From Rugalucina vietnamica (Eukaryota > Mollusca > Bivalvia > Lucinida > Lucinidae): a stretch of DNA of 64,000 nucleotides. The position numbers and the translations under genes are program-made. The stretch covers positions 40,335,988-40,399,987 of the forward strand of contig OZ024882.1 in the NCBI GenBank assembly GCA_964017185.1. Reading direction: 5' to 3'. The notes under the pieces were generated by a model. That model did not search any database. It saw only the letters and a program-made list of their open reading frames with translations, and was not told the DNA's origin. Positions 62,980 through 64,000 of the stretch are shown one piece after another; position 1 is the stretch's first letter, and each line of letters starts with the position of its first letter.

Positions 62980-64000
62980 GAGGACCAATGGTCCTGTAAA
63001 CGCTCACATGAGATCTGCTACATATGCCAATAAACATGTTTGAATATTATGGTATTTAGCCCCAGTGCAGGGGCAGATGAAGCCCTTGGGCCTATTGTTT
63101 TCAGAATAATCAATATTCTGTCCAGTTGCCAATTTCTATTTTATTGATTCCCTTAAAATGACATGTTAACAGTTTTCCCCATTCAAATGCATTGGCATCA
63201 TATCTTGACATTGTTGTCAAATAGGTCAAGGTCACCACAGGGTCATGATTTATATAAACATTGAAGTACTTTAGCCATCAATGCCCTATGCCAAGTTTCT
63301 TTGAAATCAGTCCACCGGTTCCGGAGGAGAAGATTTTTGAAGGGTTTTTACCATATATGGGCATGGCGGCCATCTTGGTCATGTGACCTGGATTATTTAT
63401 ATACACATTGGTTACACCATCCTATAGATGCTTCACATACAATTTGGCTTTGATTGGCCAAGTGGTTTCAGAGGAGAAGATGTTTGAATATTATGGAAAT
63501 AAACATGTATACTGCCACAGGGTGGGGGCATATGAGCTCCTGGGGACCAATCTTTTTTAGAATCATTAATAATCAGCCCTACTGTGCATTTCCTGCAAGA
63601 CTTTCACTTTAAATGACATTTCAAAAGTTTTCCCCATTCAAATGCATTGTCGACCTATGTTGACCTTGCCGTAAAATAGGTCAAGGTCATCACAGGTCAT
63701 TATTTATATATACATTGTAGTACTTGAGTCATCGATACTTCAAGTTTTGTTGAAATCGGTCAACCGGTTCCGGCGAAGAATATTTTTAAGGGTTTTTACC
63801 ATATATGGGCATGGCGGACATCTCGGTCATGTGACCTGGATTATTTATATACACATTGATTACCCCATCCTATAGATGCTTCACATAAAATTTGGCTTTG
63901 ATTGGCCTAGCGGTTTTAGAGAAGAAGATATTTGAATTTTATGGAGATATACATGTATATTGCCCCGGGGTGGGGGTATATGAGCCCCTGGGGTCCATTG
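62980..64000 (+). repeat. Pearl-like family C, copy 3 (runs off window)
   Basis: It begins GAGGACCAATGGTCC 4-5 bp after copy 2 ends. Unit anchors are at 63,248 and 63,702 (454 bp). The end is outside the window. It is head to tail with copy 2, sharing the junction GTGAGCTAAAAACAGAGGAC. Confidence 0.8.

Overview
The window reads as nuclear DNA of a bivalve mollusc. It is AT-rich and intron-rich, full of short foldback transposons, carries tRNA-derived SINE-like sequences and oyster 'pearl'-like arrays (tandem core units plus an ACGG-type microsatellite), and its two identifiable housekeeping genes have animal exon structure. The species cannot be named from the sequence. No prokaryotic gene, CRISPR array or operon is present.

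Three gene loci can be supported. (1) About 0.6-25.1 kb, minus strand: the 5' half of XRN1, the cytoplasmic 5'-3' mRNA exonuclease. Twenty coding exons were joined by hand. All splice phases agree and give 752 complete codons holding the seven acidic active-site residues; the C-terminal half lies left of base 1. (2) 36.9-41.8 kb, plus strand: SPCS1, the small subunit of the signal peptidase complex, complete in four exons (112 residues). (3) 43.5-59.2 kb, minus strand: a tandem cluster of fibrinogen-related genes encoding type II membrane proteins (short tail, one membrane segment, Ser/Thr-rich stalk, fibrinogen C-terminal domain). Every copy carries at least one reading-frame lesion, and a fourth is only scattered remnants.

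The rest is mobile DNA. XRN1 introns hold a Harbinger-like element (3.57-6.23 kb) with a second foldback element nested inside, several copies of two palindromic MITE families, SINE-like sequences, a pearl-like array, two hAT-like elements and a miniature LTR element (TRIM). Between XRN1 and SPCS1 (26-36.8 kb) lie four degenerate LINE fragments, a mariner-like element and a 3.8-kb palindromic foldback element. SPCS1 intron 1 holds a Mutator-like foldback element with a 9-bp target duplication. The FREP cluster is cut by further insertions, and the right end (59.7-64 kb) is a pearl-like array of 455-bp units running off the window.

XRN1 and SPCS1 are unrelated housekeeping genes. The FREP cluster is the fast-evolving lineage-specific part: duplication, decay and transposon insertion can all be read directly by comparing copies.
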